Below, in pieces: positions 17,136 to 24,874 of a stretch of DNA of 64,000 nt. The stretch is from Halococcus salsus. GTDB taxonomy: Archaea > Halobacteriota > Halobacteria > Halobacteriales > Halococcaceae. The notes under the pieces are model-generated. The model did not search any database, was not told where the DNA came from, and was given only the letters and a program-made list of their open reading frames with translations. Position 1 is the first letter of the stretch. Each line of letters begins with the position of its first letter. The position numbers were made by a program, and so were the translations under genes. The stretch covers positions 857,216 through 921,215 of the forward strand of contig NZ_JAAAJC010000001.1 of NCBI RefSeq assembly GCF_009900715.1, read 5' to 3'.

Positions 17136-18440
17136 TCAATCGCCCGACGCCTTCGCGGACGGCGTGTCGACCCGAACGACGCAGGACCTCGGCTCCTGGC
17201 TCATCCGGTCGGCCCGAACGAGGTTCCCCGTGAGCGCGAGTATCGTGACGCCGAAGAAGATCATCCCCACCGGGGAGGCGAGGTCGATGAACAGCCAGTA
17301 GAGCGGCATCGCGGTGGAGGGACCGAGGAGGACGACCGCGAACTCCGCGAGCACGGGGCCACAACAACAGCACGCGTTCGGAGCCGACAGCGCGAGCGCG
17401 CCCGTGATGGCGTTCGTCGTCGTATCGTTCTCCCCGGCGTCGGCTCCGTCGCCCTTCCAGAAGTGGGCGATTGCCGCCCCGTTCAATCCGACCAGCCCAC
17501 CGAGCAGCCCGACGAAGAGGACGACACCGGGCGAGAGCGCCGCCCGGAACGGCACGTACGGCGGCGTCGCGAACAGGTCCGGCGGCAGGATGGCTTCGAG
17601 GACGGGTGTGACGAACGGGAGCCTGGGAACGAAGAGTTCGAGCGCGGGCCAGGTCGCCAGCGGCGCGAGGATCGGGAATATCTCCAGGTCGATCCGGGTC
17701 CACGAGAGCCCGACGCCGTCGTCGATGGCGAAGCTCAGCATTCCCGAGGAGAAGAGGAAGAAGACGGCGGCGAGGAGCGCGATCCCGGCACCGAAACGGC
17801 GTGCGAGACGGTCATTCCGGAGGTCGGCGAGCAGGTGGCGACAGTCACGCCAGAAGATGTAACCCACCGTCACCGGCAGCGCGAGTTCGAGGAGATAACC
17901 CACCGGGTTGGTCGGGCCGTAGAGCCCGAGCGCGTCCATGACCGCCGAGTAGGTTATCCAGAGCCCGAGGATGATGCCGAGGATCGCGTACCGGGGGCGC
18001 GAGGGCCATCGAAGCTGGACCGCGACGAAACTGCCGGTCAGCACGAGCGCGCCGACGAGGAGGGTCGCCGGGTAGAAAGCCGCCTCCGGGATCGGCGACT
18101 GTGAGACCGAGAACGACTGGATCTGCGAGAGCTGTACCAGCCCCACGCCGCCGGCCGCGACGAGCACCAACCCGGCGAAGACCCCGTAGACGGCGTATCG
18201 GTCCCGACCCGTGTCGAGGGTCCGACCGAGGTAGATGCTGGCGGCGACGACGACGAGCCCGGTGACGAGCGGGAGCAGCGACGCCCACTGGACGATCCTG
18301 ACCGTCCCGCCGTGGGCCGACGCGAGCGGGACGAGCTGGAGCGCACCGACGAGTATCGCCGCCCGGAGACCGCCACGAGCCAGCAGCCCCAGATCCGACG
18401 ATAGATCGAACCCTCTATTCATCGTGTCGTGCGAAGCCAT
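17136..18440 (-). CDS. Polytopic membrane protein with CCCCGP motif, unknown function
   Basis: A 434-residue protein with roughly ten predicted membrane helices. Near residue 355 the sequence APNACCCCGPVLAEF places four consecutive cysteines at the start of a helix; this is unusual in haloarchaeal membrane proteins and suggests thiolate metal binding. A histidine-glycine segment (LASAHGGTVRIV) follows the first helix. The C-terminal tail is charged (RMSQEPRSC). It is the first gene of an operon with the ZIP-like transporter. I do not recognise a named family. A metal permease or metal-delivery role is inference from context. Confidence 0.7.
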   Translation of the reverse strand: MASHDTMNRGFDLSSDLGLLARGGLRAAILVGALQLVPLASAHGGTVRIVQWASLLPLVTGLVVVAASIYLGRTLDTGRDRYAVYGVFAGLVLVAAGGVGLVQLSQIQSFSVSQSPIPEAAFYPATLLVGALVLTGSFVAVQLRWPSRPRYAILGIILGLWITYSAVMDALGLYGPTNPVGYLLELALPVTVGYIFWRDCRHLLADLRNDRLARRFGAGIALLAAVFFLFSSGMLSFAIDDGVGLSWTRIDLEIFPILAPLATWPALELFVPRLPFVTPVLEAILPPDLFATPPYVPFRAALSPGVVLFVGLLGGLVGLNGAAIAHFWKGDGADAGENDTTTNAITGALALSAPNACCCCGPVLAEFAVVLLGPSTAMPLYWLFIDLASPVGMIFFGVTILALTGNLVRADRMSQEPRSCVVRVDTPSAKASGD

Positions 18441-18866
18441 TGGATACTACCGGAGAAGAGTGTGTTGTCTTCGCTATTAGTCCGACGGGGGTCGTCCCGG
18501 ACACCGAGAAAAACGGACCCGACCCGGAGTCATCGTCCATCCTCCGACGGGAGGGGGAGGACTGGAAATAGTGTTCTGGTGCGCCCATCGAAAACCGCTC
18601 CGACGCGCTGGAGGGGTCGAGTTCGACCTCCCTCAATTGGCATCCCTCACGGAACGGTTAAATACGTAGAGCGACTTCTATATGGCTGATTCTACCAGCG
18701 TTAGTATCCCTCTGACCTGTCGAGAATTGGGAGAGACGATGAAACCCTTCGAAACGAGCAGTGGCAGCAGAACCGATACGCGGACCGTTGACGAACGCTC
18801 GAAGCGGGCGTCCCGTTCGCCGGCAGTGACCCGTACGGACGGGCCGATCGATGGAGGAAGGTGGCG
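18441..18866. other. Intergenic region, 426 bp, divergent promoters
   Basis: This gap separates the CCCCGP operon (leftward) from the DUF3267 gene (rightward). It contains the metal motif at 18574-18592 and a TATA-like TTAAATA at 18658-18664. A 62-codon open frame (18682-18870) begins just after that box, and its TGA overlaps the ATG of the next gene. The frame is serine/threonine-rich with no recognised domain. It may be a leader frame or simply untranslated leader. Confidence 0.45.
18574..18592 (+). promoter_or_regulatory. Metal-cluster promoter element (copy B)
   Basis: The element reads TTCTGGTGCGCCCATCGAA on the + strand, i.e. TTCGA-N8-CCAGAA toward the CCCCGP operon at 18440. Directly downstream in that direction is a TATA-like ACTATTT, which would give a leader of about 100 nt. 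It matches copy A at 17 of 19 positions. Confidence 0.55.
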
Positions 18867-19742
18867 ATGAGTACGGTTCAGGCTCGGCCGGTCCCGGAGC
18901 GCGACGCCTCGACGCTGCTCCGCGAGATCACGCTCTCGCGCGTGGTGGCGCTCCAGTTGGCGTTCGTCGGGACCCTCGGTTTCGTGCTCTCGCTCGGGGT
19001 ATTCGGCCGGGTCTTCGAGCTGGTCACCGGGCAGTCGCTCGTCAGTGTGAACCAGTTCGTCTCCGTCGGAGCGGTGAGCGGGCTGCTGGGAACGCTGGTG
19101 GTGGTCGTACTGGCCGTCGTGATCGTCCTCCCGCACGAGTTGCTCCACGGACTCGCGATCTCGTACTATGGGGGAAAACCGCGTTACGGCGTCGGTCTCG
19201 CGCACTTCCTGCTACCCTACGCCTACGCGACGGCCGACCACCGGTTCACCCGCAACCAGTTCGTCGTCGTCGCGCTCGCGCCGCTCGTGGGTCTCACGGT
19301 TCTCGGCGTCGCGCTGATGGCCGCCTTCGAGTGGTCGTGGCTGATCGTCCCGCTAGCCGCGAACGCCGGTGGGGCCGTCGGTGACTGCTGGATGGTGCTG
19401 ACCGTGCTCGGCTATCCGGCTCACACGCGCATCGAGGACGGCACGACCGGGCTGCGGATCCTCGGTACCCGAACCGACAGTTCCCAGGGTCACTGGCTCA
19501 CGACCGCCCTCTGGAGCGTCGCTATCGGGACGGCCGTCGTCCCGATCGGCGTCTACCTCGTCGGACCGTTCGCCCTGCTCGCGCTCGGGATCGAATCGCT
19601 GACCGTCGGATGGCCCGGAACGGTCACGCTACTCTTCGAATCGACGGCCACGCCGATGTCGTACTCGTTCTCGGTCGGACCCGGGAGCTTCCTGCTCGGC
19701 GCTATCCTCGGCGCGGTCTACGCGTTGGTCCGCTCCCGATAG
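18867..19742 (+). CDS. DUF3267 putative zincin membrane peptidase
   Basis: A 291-residue membrane protein with about six helices. VLPHELLHGLAISYYGG contains the HExxH zinc-protease motif that defines the DUF3267 (putative zincin) family, and a later helix carries VPLAANAGGAVGDCWMV, a possible third-ligand region. Family members resemble site-2-type intramembrane proteases but substrates are unknown. Two starts are possible: GTG 18861 and ATG 18867. The ATG was chosen because a GGAGGA lies at good spacing before it. Confidence 0.75.
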   Translation: MSTVQARPVPERDASTLLREITLSRVVALQLAFVGTLGFVLSLGVFGRVFELVTGQSLVSVNQFVSVGAVSGLLGTLVVVVLAVVIVLPHELLHGLAISYYGGKPRYGVGLAHFLLPYAYATADHRFTRNQFVVVALAPLVGLTVLGVALMAAFEWSWLIVPLAANAGGAVGDCWMVLTVLGYPAHTRIEDGTTGLRILGTRTDSSQGHWLTTALWSVAIGTAVVPIGVYLVGPFALLALGIESLTVGWPGTVTLLFESTATPMSYSFSVGPGSFLLGAILGAVYALVRSR

Positions 19743-19980
19743 CGCCGTTCGTTCCGTTTCTGTAACGGTTCATCGCGAACCGACTGGAACGAGCCCGGAG
19801 ATATCCTTATGCGAAAGACAGGCGCAAAACCCGGTCCTTGAGGGCGGGGATACGCGCCGTCAGCTTTGTCGCGGATGTTCGCAACTGCTGGCTACCTGCC
19901 GATGGCTGGCCGGATATTCGTTGTCAATTCGTGACCGGTGGGTTCATGTTTACGAGCTTCATAACCGCTTATGGAGACAG

Positions 19981-21252
19981 ATGCCGACGCGAACCATCCG
20001 AACGTTCGAAGCCACCATCCTGAACCAACGACAGGTTCGGGACGACCTCGACCAACTCGGCTGGGCCGCGTCGAAGCTCTGGAACGTCGGTCGCTACTAC
20101 GCACAGGGCATGTGGGACGACACGGGCGAGATTCCCGATGACGGGGAACTCAAACGCGAACTCAAAGGCCACGAACGCTATACGGACCTTCATTCCCAAT
20201 CCAGTCAGCGCGTTCTCGAAGAACTCGCTGAAGCGTTCAACGGCTGGTTCGCAAAGCGTCGGAACGGCGACGACCGTGCCCGACCGCCCGGCTACCGCAA
20301 ACACGGCGATTCGCACCCACGCTCCACGGTGTCGTTCAAGGCGGCTGGCTTCAAACACGACGCACAGTACCAGCGCGTTCGCCTCTCGAAAGGCCGGAAT
20401 CTCAAGGAACACCGTTCGGACTTCGTGCTCTGTGAGTACAAAACCCGACCCGATGTGGACCTCACCGAGTGGGACATCCAGCAGGTCCGGGCCGTCCACA
20501 AACGCGGCGAGTGGCGACTCCAATTCGTCTGCCGAACGACGATTGACCCTCAACCGCCGGGCGACGAGGTTGCCGGAATCGACCTCGGAATCTGCAACTT
20601 CGCCGCCGTCTCGTTCGGTGGCGATTCACTGTTGTATCCCGGTGGCGCACTCAAAGAGGACGAATACTACTTCGCCAAGAAGCGTGCGGAGTGTGACGAC
20701 TCGTTCTCCCGTGAGGCCCGCCGTCTCGACCAGAAGCGCACTGACCGCCGCACGCACTTTCTCCATACCCTCTCGAAAGAGATTGTGGCAAAATGCGTCG
20801 AACGCGAGGTCGGTACAATCGTCGTGGGCGACCTCGGCGGTATCCGCGAGGACGAAAACGGCGACCCCACCAATTGGGGCGACCACGGCAACATGGACCT
20901 CCACGGGTGGGCGTTCGACCGCTTCACGACGATGCTCGACTACAAGGCCGAAGCCGAAGGAATCGAGGTCGAAACCGTCTCCGAACGGGACACGTCGAAG
21001 TCGTGTTCGGTATGTGGTCGGTGCGACGACAGCCAGCGTGTCGAACGCGGATTGTACGTCTGTGACGAGTGCGGACTGGTCGCCAACGCCGACACGAATG
21101 GCGCAGAGAATATTCGACAAAAGGTACTCCCGAATCTCGCCACGGATGGCGGTGATAGGGATAACGGCTGGTTGGCACAGCCAGCGACCCGTCTCTTTTC
21201 ACGAACGCGGGGAGCGTTTTTCCCACGTTCCGAGGCGGGTTGCGAACCCTGA
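19981..21252 (+). CDS. tnpB: TnpB RNA-guided endonuclease (IS1341 type)
   Basis: A 423-residue protein: an N-terminal OrfB HTH region (TFEATILNQRQVRDDLDQLG), then a RuvC-like nuclease with RuvC-I VAGIDLGICNFAAV, RuvC-II region TIVVGDLGGIRED, a four-cysteine zinc finger (CSVCGRC and YVCDECG) and RuvC-III NADTNGAENI. The RuvC-II glutamate found in ISDra2-type TnpB (EDL) is a glycine here (GDL), as in many haloarchaeal relatives. TnpB proteins cut DNA with a guide from the element's right end. The start at 19981 is chosen because homology begins there; 19921 is an upstream alternative. Confidence 0.9.
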   Translation: MPTRTIRTFEATILNQRQVRDDLDQLGWAASKLWNVGRYYAQGMWDDTGEIPDDGELKRELKGHERYTDLHSQSSQRVLEELAEAFNGWFAKRRNGDDRARPPGYRKHGDSHPRSTVSFKAAGFKHDAQYQRVRLSKGRNLKEHRSDFVLCEYKTRPDVDLTEWDIQQVRAVHKRGEWRLQFVCRTTIDPQPPGDEVAGIDLGICNFAAVSFGGDSLLYPGGALKEDEYYFAKKRAECDDSFSREARRLDQKRTDRRTHFLHTLSKEIVAKCVEREVGTIVVGDLGGIREDENGDPTNWGDHGNMDLHGWAFDRFTTMLDYKAEAEGIEVETVSERDTSKSCSVCGRCDDSQRVERGLYVCDECGLVANADTNGAENIRQKVLPNLATDGGDRDNGWLAQPATRLFSRTRGAFFPRSEAGCEP

Positions 21253-21304
21253 TATCCCACCAGCGGCAGGGAATCCTCGCCGTTCACGGCGGGGAGGATG
21301 TCAA
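21150..21304 (+). ncRNA. Candidate omega/reRNA at the tnpB 3' end
   Basis: In tnpB elements the guide RNA scaffold overlaps the 3' end of tnpB and runs through the right-end hairpin, with the guide copied from flanking DNA. Here that region would end at the hairpin 21273-21299, so the guide would begin near 21305 (TGTTCTACGACACG). The limits are inferred from family knowledge; no transcript evidence is available. Confidence 0.4.
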
Positions 21305-21328
21305 TGTTCTACGACACGAACCGGCGAT

Positions 21329-21763
21329 ATGAAACGTCGGTGGTTCGTACTGGTCGGTCTCCTCGTCATCGCGCTCCAGTCGGCGATCCTCGTCGCCTTC
21401 GGGTTCCCGTCACCCGCCGACCCGGCCACCGCTCTCCTGCTCGGCGGGATGACCCTCGCCGGGTGCTCGTTCGTCCTCGGTGGGTTCGACCGCCGCCTCG
21501 GCGGTGTCGAGTGGTACCAGTTCGTCGGGGTCGGCAACGTCCTGGTCGGGGTCTCGGTGGCTCTCGGCCAGTTGATCCCGGTTCTCACCGGGCCGACGGC
21601 GTACGACAGCAGTACGCTGCTCGCTCTCGTCGTATTCGCCGTCGTCGGTGGCGGCTCGATAGTCTTCATCGGTGCCGACTGGGTCCGCGGGGGACACCAC
21701 TTCGACCTCTCGGTCTTCGAACCAGGGCCGATACTCGCCTCGGGAACGGGGAAACGGAACTGA
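21329..21763 (+). CDS. Hypothetical four-helix membrane protein
   Basis: A 144-residue protein that starts MKRRWFVLVGLLVIALQ, with four predicted membrane helices and a short polar C-terminus. No motif identifies a family. It starts 25 bp downstream of the IS element, which has probably displaced its native promoter. It and the next small membrane protein are 31 bp apart and probably co-transcribed. Confidence 0.6.
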   Translation: MKRRWFVLVGLLVIALQSAILVAFGFPSPADPATALLLGGMTLAGCSFVLGGFDRRLGGVEWYQFVGVGNVLVGVSVALGQLIPVLTGPTAYDSSTLLALVVFAVVGGGSIVFIGADWVRGGHHFDLSVFEPGPILASGTGKRN

Positions 21764-21794
21764 CGACCGACGACATGGCACTCGACACGCTCAC

Positions 21795-22016
21795 ATGAAC
21801 ACGAAGCAACGAATCCTGTTGGGACAGGGATCGACCGCCATCGCGATGGTGCTCCTGCTCTACGAGCGGATCGCGGATCCCGAACCCGCGGTACCCCGGC
21901 TGTTCGGTGTCGACTGGCTCGTCCTGGTCGCGGTCGTGATACTGCTCGTCAGCCTCGGTATCGTCCTCCGAACCCTCCACACCGAGACCGTCTCCAGCGG
22001 CACACGAACCGAGTGA
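21795..22016 (+). CDS. Small two-helix membrane protein (73 aa)
   Basis: A 73-residue protein with two predicted membrane helices (GQGSTAIAMVLLLYERI and WLVLVAVVILLVSLGIVLR) separated by a short proline-rich loop. The function is unknown. The start ATGA overlaps the stop of a seven-codon frame beginning at 21775, which could couple its translation to the upstream gene. Confidence 0.55.
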   Translation: MNTKQRILLGQGSTAIAMVLLLYERIADPEPAVPRLFGVDWLVLVAVVILLVSLGIVLRTLHTETVSSGTRTE

Positions 22017-22089
22017 CCGCCTCGCGGAACGGCCGACGACGCACGTTCTGGTTCCGGATTCGAGATGCTTATCACGTCCGGGACTCGAA

Positions 22090-22098
22090 TTTTACCAG
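22090..22098 (+). promoter_or_regulatory. Half-site of the TTTACC...GGTAAA operator before pirin
   Basis: TTTTACCAG lies directly before the pirin ATG and matches the left half of the perfect palindrome at 23782-23797. The right half is absent. It could be a weak site for the TetR regulator encoded downstream, or chance. Confidence 0.3.
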
Positions 22099-22099
22099 A

Positions 22100-22848
22100 A
22101 TGTCAAACGAGCCAGCGCGACCCGATGTCGGCCCCATCGGCGGGGAGATGGTTCGGCACGGAACCGGTGTGGATTCGAACCGCGCCTTCCCGACGAACAC
22201 CTACCCCGAACACCTCGATCCGTTCGTCCTCTTCGAGCGGTTCTTCATCGAGCCCGAGCGGGGGTTTCCGATGCACGAACACGGGGGGTTCGAGATCGTC
22301 TCGTACATGATCGACGGCGGGATGGACCACGGGGACTCCCTCGGTGTCACGCACACGGCCACCGAGGGCGACGTCATGCGGATCACGGCCGGGAACGGGA
22401 TCCAGCACTCCGAGTTCCCCGCCGACGGGGCCGCGTGTAGCGGGCTCCAGCTCTGGGTGAACCTCCCGCGCGAGGCCAAGGGGATCGACCCCAGCTACGA
22501 CGACGCGACCGGCGACGAGCTCCCGACGGAGGTGGAGGACGGTGCCACCGTGACGACCGTCGTCGGCGACGGGTCACCGATCGAACTTCACACGCGAACG
22601 GAGTACCTCGACGTCGCGGTCACCGACCGCTGGACGTGGACGATACCGGACGGCTGGTCGGGCTTCCTCTACGGCGTCGCCGGCCGCGGGACGGTTAATG
22701 GGGAGCGGTTCGCGGAGGGAGACGTCCTCCCGGTCACGAGCGCGAGGGACGTCACCCTCGAACGCGACGGGGCGGAGGCGTTCCGCGCGGTCGCCGTCGC
22801 CGGGTCGCCACACGAGGAGCCGATCCGCGAGGGCCGTACGTCCAGTAG
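22100..22848 (+). CDS. Pirin family protein with C-terminal frameshift
   Basis: This is a bicupin pirin. The N-terminal cupin has DPFVLFERFFIEPERGF, HEHGGFEIVSYM and NGIQHSEF, whose histidines and glutamate bind the metal. Family members are redox-responsive nuclear or cytoplasmic proteins, and some are quercetin dioxygenases. The expected C-terminus after SPHEEPIRE is GPYVQ-stop, which is found one frame over and ends at TAG 22846-22848. The literal frame instead runs on to 23557 through the TetR gene. One missing G in the run at 22831-22833 explains this. The last four or five residues are all that differ from a normal pirin. Confidence 0.8.
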
Positions 22849-22976
22849 CCGGGCTTCCCGCCGAACGTTTTCTCCTGAATGTGTCGCGGATCCATCTCGT
22901 AGAACGGTGAGCGGTCGGGACGACGGGCGGTGCAACCACGAATCTAATACGTCGCTCCACCCTATCGACGGTATAT

Positions 22977-23636
22977 ATGACCCCGGACAGCGAACGAGGA
23001 ACCGCTACGGACACCGAGCGGGCGATCATGGAGGCGACCTTTCGGGCGCTCAGCAAGCACGGCTACGTCGACCTCCGGCTGCGCGATATCGGCGACGAGT
23101 TCGAGATGACCCGCCAGTTGATCCACTACTACTACGACGGCAAGCACGACCTCATCTCGGCGTTTCTCGAATACGTGATCGAGCAGTACGAGGGCAGCGT
23201 CGCGGTCGACGAGAGCGACGACCTCTGGGCGGAGCTGGACGCCCGGATCGACCAGTGTCTCTTCGGCCCCGAGTTCGCCAGCGACTTCGACCACTGGGAT
23301 CGGATGCGCGTCTACCACGAGCTGTTCTCGCAGGCCCAGAACGACGACCAGCACCGCGAGATATTCAACCGCCACTACACCAAGATCCGCCGCAGCATCA
23401 CCCGCGTCATCGAACGCGGGATCGAACAGGGCGTCTTCCGGGACGTCGACCCCGAGAACACGGCGCAGTTCATCACCGACGCGATACACGCCGCACGCGG
23501 ACGGCGGATCTCGCTCGGCCACGACGAAGCGCCGGAACAGATACGCCGCGCGCTTGACGAGTTCGTCATCTCCTCGCTCGCCCCGCCGGGCGAGGAGCCC
23601 GAGTTCAAGCGCGCCCGTTCGACCGCCCGAAACTGA
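22977..23636 (+). CDS. TetR/AcrR family transcriptional regulator
   Basis: A 219-residue regulator. The N-terminal HTH spans about residues 15-60: AIMEATFRALSKHGYVDLRL, then IGDEFEMTRQLIHYYYDGKHDLI. The rest is helical and holds the ligand pocket and dimer face. A TATA-like CTAATAC about 30 bp before the ATG suggests a leaderless transcript. No copy of the TTTAC/GTAAA palindrome lies before its own gene, but four lie before the next three transcription units. It is the obvious candidate repressor. Confidence 0.88.
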   Translation: MTPDSERGTATDTERAIMEATFRALSKHGYVDLRLRDIGDEFEMTRQLIHYYYDGKHDLISAFLEYVIEQYEGSVAVDESDDLWAELDARIDQCLFGPEFASDFDHWDRMRVYHELFSQAQNDDQHREIFNRHYTKIRRSITRVIERGIEQGVFRDVDPENTAQFITDAIHAARGRRISLGHDEAPEQIRRALDEFVISSLAPPGEEPEFKRARSTARN

Positions 23637-23781
23637 CCGTCCACGACGGCTCGACAGCCACGAGCCGACTCCCTTCTCGGGGTTTTCTTCCCTCGTTCTG
23701 CCTCCGGAGTTCAACCGTAGAGCCACTTCGGTCGGAAGGCACACCGACCGGATATCGCCCGCTCGAATCCGACTTCCGAAT

Positions 23782-23797
23782 TTTACCGATCGGTAAA
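23782..23797. promoter_or_regulatory. TetR-type operator 1 (perfect 16-bp palindrome)
   Basis: TTTACCGATCGGTAAA is a perfect inverted repeat. A TATA-like CTTAAT follows at 23798-23803, so a bound repressor would block TBP/TFB. It controls the fumarylacetoacetase-family gene. Confidence 0.75.
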
Positions 23798-23833
23798 CTT
23801 AATGGAACGGGTCGACAACGGACGAGGAGCACC

Positions 23834-23899
23834 ATGACCGACTCACGACCGGCCGACAGCACCGATCAGCGAGCCGACGAGGGCCCCCCGAACCGATGA
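23834..23899 (+). other. Possible 21-codon leader frame
   Basis: The frame reads MTDSRPADSTDQRADEGPPN... and its TGA overlaps the ATG of the next gene (ATGA). Its ATG lies about 7 nt after the transcript start predicted from the TATA-like box at 23798. Ribosomes may enter here and re-initiate. No homology is recognised. Confidence 0.3.
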
Positions 23900-24780
23900 G
23901 GATCGGACGGTTCGGGGCCGACGACGACGCGGCGTGGGTGGGTGTGGTCGACGGCGAGACGGTTTACAACGTCCCGGAGGCGGCAGCCGAGATCGGTGTC
24001 GACCTCCCCGGGGGAACCGTCGACCTCCTCTCGACGTGGGGCTGGCGAGAGAAGGTCGAACTCGCCGTCGAGTACGCTGCCGAGACGGGTGAGGCGACCT
24101 ACGACCTCGACTCGCTCGACCGGCACGCCCCGATCACCGACCCGGCGAAGGTGATCTGCGTCGGGTTGAACTACGCCGACCACGCCGACGAGGGCGGGTT
24201 CGAGGCACCCGACGCGCCGGTGTTGTTCTCGAAGTTCCCCACGGCGCTCACCGGACCGGGGGCGGCGATCGAGTGGGACCCGACGCTCACGGAGGCGGTC
24301 GACTACGAGGGCGAACTCGTCGCCGTCATCGGGGACCGAGCCCGGAACGTCGACCCGGAGAACGCGCTCGACCACCTGGCCGGCTACACGGTGGGGAACG
24401 ACGTCTCCGCGCGCGACCTCCAGATGGCCGACGAGCAGTGGGTTCGCGGCAAGAGCCTCGACACCTTCGGCCCGATCGGCCCCGACATCGTTACCCCCGA
24501 CGAGATCCCCGACCTCGGGGACCTCGACGTCTGGACCGAGGTCAACGGCGAGCGGCTTCAAGCGTCGAACACCCGTCACCTCATCTTCGGGATCGACGAG
24601 CTGGTCTCGTTCTGCTCGCGGGCCTTCACCCTCGAACCCGGCGACGTGATCTACACTGGGACGCCCGACGGCGTCGGCTACTTCAGGGACCCCCAGGTCC
24701 TGCTCGAGGACGGCGATTCGGTCACCGTGGGCGTCGAAGGGGTCGGCGAACTCCACAACCACTGCCATTCCGACCAGTAA
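23896..24780 (+). CDS. Fumarylacetoacetate hydrolase (FAH) family protein
   Basis: A 294-residue protein. KVICVGLNYADHADE opens the catalytic domain, the metal ligands lie in DYEGELVAVIGD, and YTVGNDVSARDLQ and PGDVIYTGTPDGVG are further FAH signatures. The family hydrolyses C-C bonds of acylpyruvates or isomerises ring-cleavage products. It carries the usual short N-terminal beta domain. Operator 1 precedes it and a ring-cleavage-type dioxygenase follows at 24875, which suggests consecutive steps. The precise substrate is unknown. Confidence 0.88.
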   Translation: MRIGRFGADDDAAWVGVVDGETVYNVPEAAAEIGVDLPGGTVDLLSTWGWREKVELAVEYAAETGEATYDLDSLDRHAPITDPAKVICVGLNYADHADEGGFEAPDAPVLFSKFPTALTGPGAAIEWDPTLTEAVDYEGELVAVIGDRARNVDPENALDHLAGYTVGNDVSARDLQMADEQWVRGKSLDTFGPIGPDIVTPDEIPDLGDLDVWTEVNGERLQASNTRHLIFGIDELVSFCSRAFTLEPGDVIYTGTPDGVGYFRDPQVLLEDGDSVTVGVEGVGELHNHCHSDQ

Positions 24781-24801
24781 GGCCCCCTCTCGACGAGGTC
24801 G

Positions 24802-24817
24802 TTTACCAACCAGTAAA
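24802..24817. promoter_or_regulatory. TetR-type operator 2 (imperfect)
   Basis: TTTACCAACCAGTAAA keeps the outer five bases of each arm and a mixed centre. Its centre is 45 bp upstream of operator 3, so two dimers could bind on nearly opposite faces or cooperate by looping. Confidence 0.6.
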
Positions 24818-24837
24818 ATCGGCCGCTAACCCGAACG

Positions 24838-24862
24838 GTATATCCTTTTACTGCATGGTAAA
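24838..24862 (+). promoter_or_regulatory. TATA-like box plus TetR-type operator 3
   Basis: GGTATATC at 24838-24845 is followed at 24847-24862 by TTTACTGCATGGTAAA, a 5-6-5 inverted repeat. The operator covers the space between the TATA box and the expected start site, a classic position for repression. Confidence 0.7.
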
Positions 24863-24874
24863 CGGTGAAGTACG

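Larger units (their letters stand above)
19811..21304 (+). mobile_element. IS200/IS605-superfamily element (IS1341-type, tnpB only)
   Basis: The element holds one gene, tnpB, and no tnpA transposase. The left end has a small hairpin at 19830-19848 (CCCG/CGGG arms) and the right end a stronger one at 21273-21299, followed by ATGTCAA. These are typical haloarchaeal IS605-type ends, with no terminal inverted repeats or target duplication. Exact ends are estimates. Transposition would need a TnpA supplied from elsewhere. The A-richer codon use of tnpB differs from the flanking genes. Confidence 0.7.

Noticed and set aside
22034-22056. A further TTCTGG-N8-TCGA match near pirin
   Set aside because: The last base of the motif differs and its orientation relative to the nearest gene is opposite to the four metal-cluster copies.
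22848-23557. Continuation of the pirin frame through the TetR gene as a real 500-residue protein
   Set aside because: The extra part is Arg/Pro-rich off-frame sequence of the TetR gene, while the normal pirin ending is visible one frame over.
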